Shown here piece after piece: positions 7,307 through 8,730 of a stretch of DNA of 8,730 nucleotides. The stretch comes from Actinomycetes bacterium (lineage in GTDB: Bacteria > Actinomycetota > Actinomycetes > Propionibacteriales > Propionibacteriaceae): positions 1-8,730 of the forward strand of contig JAEYUH010000082.1 in assembly GCA_023432725.1 (NCBI GenBank), in the 5' to 3' direction. Made by a program: the position numbers and the translations under genes. The notes below the pieces were generated by a model, which was given only the letters and a program-made list of their open reading frames with translations, had not been told where the DNA came from and made no database searches. Position 1 is the first letter of the stretch; the number at the start of each line of letters is the position of its first letter.

Positions 7307-8530
7307 CTACTTCGGTTGATCCTTGACACTCGGGTTCACGTTACGTTGCCCTCCTGGGACTTGGACTCGTTTCACTCTGATCTCTCCTTCGCTCTTGCGT
7401 TGCTCTGTGCGTAGCAGGGTGTCGCCGTCGTAGAACTGCAGGACGTGGTCGGTCACCCACACATCGATCGGGCGGCCCGCGGCCGCGACACCCAGGCATA
7501 CCTGTTGCCACTGGACACACACCGCCCCGACGGCGCTGGCCCGCCGCGTCACCCAGCTGCCGTCGCCGCGATCGGTGTCGGGACGTAGCGACACCGCGGG
7601 CCGCCTGATTGGGGTGACTGGGGCCGGGGCGTCGGTGAGGAACCTGTCCGCCGGGGTGGCCATGTCCAACGCTTGGTGCGGGCGGCGCTGGTTGTACTCG
7701 GCGACCCACTCATCGAGTTCGGCCTGGGCAGCCACGATCGAGGTGAACACCCGGTCGGTACGGAACTCGGTCCGCAACGCCCGATGGAACCGTTCCACCT
7801 TCCCGGTCGTGGTCGGCGAACGCGGCTTGGTCAACAGGTGCTCGACGCCATGCTCACGGCAGGTCCGGTCGAACAACACCTCCACCGGCGGCCGGTTGAA
7901 CCGGCCGGTGAACACCTTCCCGTTATCGGTCAGGATCTGTTCGGGCACCCCGTACCGCTCGAATGCGGCCACCAGGCCCGCCACCACCCGCTGCGACGAC
8001 TCCCGAGGCATCAACAACGCCGACACGCAGAACCGGGAATGGTCATCGACCCCGGTCAACGCCTTGGCCTTGGTCCCATCAGCCAGCAGAAACCCGCCCA
8101 CGGTGTCCATTTGCCACAACTCCATGGGTTTGCCGCGCTCCCACCGCTTCCACCGCCGATCCCGGCGACGTGACGCCCCAGGATCGATCAGATTCAACCG
8201 GGACAAGGCCCGATACACCGCCGATTCCGAAGGCGCCGGGTCAACGCCCCGCCTAGCGATCTCGAACACCAGCCGGCGCGGACCCCACCCCGGATGCTGC
8301 CGGCGCAGATCCACCACCGCCACCTCGACCTCGGCCGCCATCTGGTGCGGACACGACCGCGGTCGGTGCGACCCATCAGCCAAGCCCTCCAGCCCACCGG
8401 CCTCGTACCTGGCCAGCCAGGTGTGCACGGTTTGCCGTGACACCCCGAACCGGGCCGCCACATCGGTCACCGTCTCACCGTCGCTGATCACAGCCAGCAC
8501 GGCCTGATATCGCTGCTCCGCCACACTCAT
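7307..8530 (-). CDS. IS481-family DDE transposase
   Basis: The 407-residue protein has an N-terminal helix-turn-helix (about residues 20-40, VTDVAARFGVSRQTVHTWLARY). The second DNA-binding region (HPGWGPRRLVFEIARRG) is typical of IS481/IS3 relatives. An RNase H-fold core follows, with Asp142 (WQMDTVGG), Asp202 (TDNG) and Glu246 (TGKVERFHR). The Asp202-Glu246 gap of 43 residues is longer than the usual 35, owing to an insert around FNRPPVEVLF. After the core is a C-terminal extension of about 110 residues (from about 300), with a small beta-rich region (WVTRRASAVGAVCVQWQQV, then VWVTDHVLQFYDGDTLL) reminiscent of the Mu/IS481 beta-barrel end. Start: MSVAEQRYQ matches relatives as I remember them. 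The in-frame ATG three codons upstream (8539) is in a hairpin loop, and a GTG two codons downstream has the best spacing to GGGAG. Stop is TAG. Confidence 0.9.
   Translation of the reverse strand: MSVAEQRYQAVLAVISDGETVTDVAARFGVSRQTVHTWLARYEAGGLEGLADGSHRPRSCPHQMAAEVEVAVVDLRRQHPGWGPRRLVFEIARRGVDPAPSESAVYRALSRLNLIDPGASRRRDRRWKRWERGKPMELWQMDTVGGFLLADGTKAKALTGVDDHSRFCVSALLMPRESSQRVVAGLVAAFERYGVPEQILTDNGKVFTGRFNRPPVEVLFDRTCREHGVEHLLTKPRSPTTTGKVERFHRALRTEFRTDRVFTSIVAAQAELDEWVAEYNQRRPHQALDMATPADRFLTDAPAPVTPIRRPAVSLRPDTDRGDGSWVTRRASAVGAVCVQWQQVCLGVAAAGRPIDVWVTDHVLQFYDGDTLLRTEQRKSEGEIRVKRVQVPGGQRNVNPSVKDQPK
7310..7328 (+). repeat. IS end repeat L2
   Basis: CTTCGGTTGATCCTTGACA, starting at base 33 of the left end, as R2 does on the right. 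It is nearly identical to R4, and its reverse strand encodes the last six codons of the transposase. Confidence 0.82.
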
Positions 8531-8546
8531 CTCCCGCATACGGGAG
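8531..8546 (-). promoter_or_regulatory. Hairpin over the transposase start region
   Basis: CTCCCG-TATG-CGGGAG is a perfect 6-bp stem with a 4-nt loop. The loop holds one candidate ATG, and the 3' arm holds the GGGAG that would act as ribosome binding site. In the transcript this would hide the initiation region. It lies directly after repeat R4. Confidence 0.55.
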
Positions 8547-8565
8547 TGTCAAGGATCAGCCGAAG
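8547..8565 (-). repeat. IS end repeat R4 (innermost)
   Basis: Minus strand CTTCGGCTGATCCTTGACA. It differs from L2 by one base and is directly followed by the transposase start hairpin. Confidence 0.82.
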
Positions 8566-8569
8566 TAGG

Positions 8570-8588
8570 TGTCAACCATCACCCGAAC
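8570..8588 (-). repeat. IS end repeat R3
   Basis: Minus strand GTTCGGGTGATGGTTGACA, 23 bp from R4. It keeps TTCGG, TGAT and TTGACA. Confidence 0.75.
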
Positions 8589-8591
8589 CAC

Positions 8592-8610
8592 TGTCAGGCA
8601 TCAGCCGAAG
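8592..8610 (-). repeat. IS end repeat R2
   Basis: Minus strand CTTCGGCTGATGCCTGACA, starting at base 33 of the right end, 22 bp from R3. Confidence 0.78.
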
Positions 8611-8616
8611 CCCAAA

Positions 8617-8635
8617 CGTCAAGCTTCAGCCGAAG
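8617..8635 (-). repeat. IS end repeat R1 (terminal)
   Basis: Minus strand CTTCGGCTGAAGCTTGACG, starting at base 8 of the right end, the mirror position of L1, 25 bp from R2. Confidence 0.78.
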
Positions 8636-8642
8636 CACCACA

Positions 8643-8657
8643 CCATGTTGGTGGGGC
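8643..8657. repeat. Target-site duplication, right copy (15 bp)
   Basis: Exact copy of the left repeat. It covers the tRNA CCA, A73, five acceptor bases and six bases beyond, so the tRNA gene stays intact. Confidence 0.85.
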
Positions 8658-8725
8658 GGGCGGGGCTCGAACCCGCGACCCAGGGATTATGAGTCCCCTG
8701 CTCTGACCGGCTGAGCTACCGCCCC
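8649..8725 (-). tRNA. tRNA with CAT anticodon (tRNA-Met or, more likely, tRNA-Ile2), CCA encoded
   Basis: The gene folds fully: acceptor GGGGCGG with CCGCCCC, D stem GCTC/GAGC, anticodon stem GGGGA/TCCCT with loop CTCATAA, and T stem GCGGG/CCCGC with loop TTCGAGC. A73 and CCA follow. The anticodon is CAT. The initiator type is excluded by the paired first acceptor bases and by the lack of the three G-C pairs at the base of the anticodon stem. The anticodon stem (G27-T43 wobble, A31-T39) resembles E. coli tRNA-Ile2 more than elongator tRNA-Met, so lysidine modification to read AUA is plausible. Automatic annotation would probably call it Met. The promoter lies outside the window. Confidence 0.93.
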
Positions 8726-8730
8726 CGAAC

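Larger units (their letters stand above)
7278..8642 (-). mobile_element. Complete IS481-family insertion sequence with multi-site ends
   Basis: The element is 1365 bp, bordered by a 15-bp direct repeat. It carries one transposase gene on the minus strand. Both ends begin with TG (TGAACTC on the left; TGTGGTG on the right, read inward) and align without gaps: about 16 of the first 26 bases match. Inside each end, related 19-bp repeats begin at base 8 and base 33; the right end has two more. IS481 elements are known to have TGT ends and duplications of 4-15 bp, so the size and flanks fit. It is inserted 6 bp past the CCA end of a tRNA gene, in the same transcriptional direction. The transposase looks intact, so the element may be active. 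Confidence 0.87.

Noticed and set aside
7285..8635. IS end repeats as a CRISPR-like array
   Set aside because: They are imperfect copies in opposite orientation at two ends of a transposase gene, with 3-6 bp between copies in the right array. There are no spacers of CRISPR length and no cas genes.
7263..8657. 15-bp repeat as attL/attR of an integrative element in a tRNA gene
   Set aside because: There is no integrase or cargo, only a DDE transposase, and the element's own ends start exactly at the repeat borders. A target-site duplication explains everything.

Overview
The window comes from a high-GC Gram-positive bacterium, almost certainly an actinomycete (Actinomycetota). The evidence is strong GC bias at third codon positions, GTG starts, tightly packed genes and the protein families present. 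I cannot assign a genus. The content is mostly ordinary accessory or housekeeping material, plus one well-delimited insertion sequence next to a tRNA gene.

Left part (1-3849). The window opens inside a carboxymuconolactone decarboxylase/AhpD-like gene on the plus strand. It converges on a four-gene minus-strand operon that reads, in transcription order: NhaA-type Na+/H+ antiporter, small uridine kinase-like P-loop kinase, ABC-2 exporter ATPase (BcrA type) and its membrane permease. The antiporter and kinase genes overlap by 14 nt, 29 nt separate kinase and ATPase, and a single base separates the ATPase stop from the permease start, so the four are probably co-transcribed.

Middle part (3948-6201). 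A minus-strand alpha/beta hydrolase lies downstream of a small YrdB-like (DUF2568) membrane protein. The YrdB gene is divergent from a TetR/AcrR repressor gene. The AT-rich gap between them holds a TTGACA promoter for the YrdB gene and a 9-bp inverted repeat that fits a repressor operator, so the TetR protein probably controls the YrdB gene, possibly the hydrolase, and itself.

Right part (6279-8730). A Phd/YefM-type antitoxin and a RelE/ParE-type toxin overlap by ATGA. A TGTACA motif, the core hexamer of the YefM operator in E. coli, lies just upstream. A small antibiotic-biosynthesis-monooxygenase-like gene follows on the minus strand. The window ends with an IS481-type insertion sequence placed 6 bp past the 3' end of a tRNA gene with a CAT anticodon. 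The element is exactly delimited: 1365 bp, flanked by a 15-bp direct repeat that overlaps the tRNA 3' end, with 19-bp subterminal repeats at identical offsets from both ends (two copies on the left, four on the right). This multi-site, asymmetric end structure, together with a hairpin over the transposase start and its position behind a tRNA promoter, is the most interesting thing in the window. I found no CRISPR array, phage module or recognisable new defence system.
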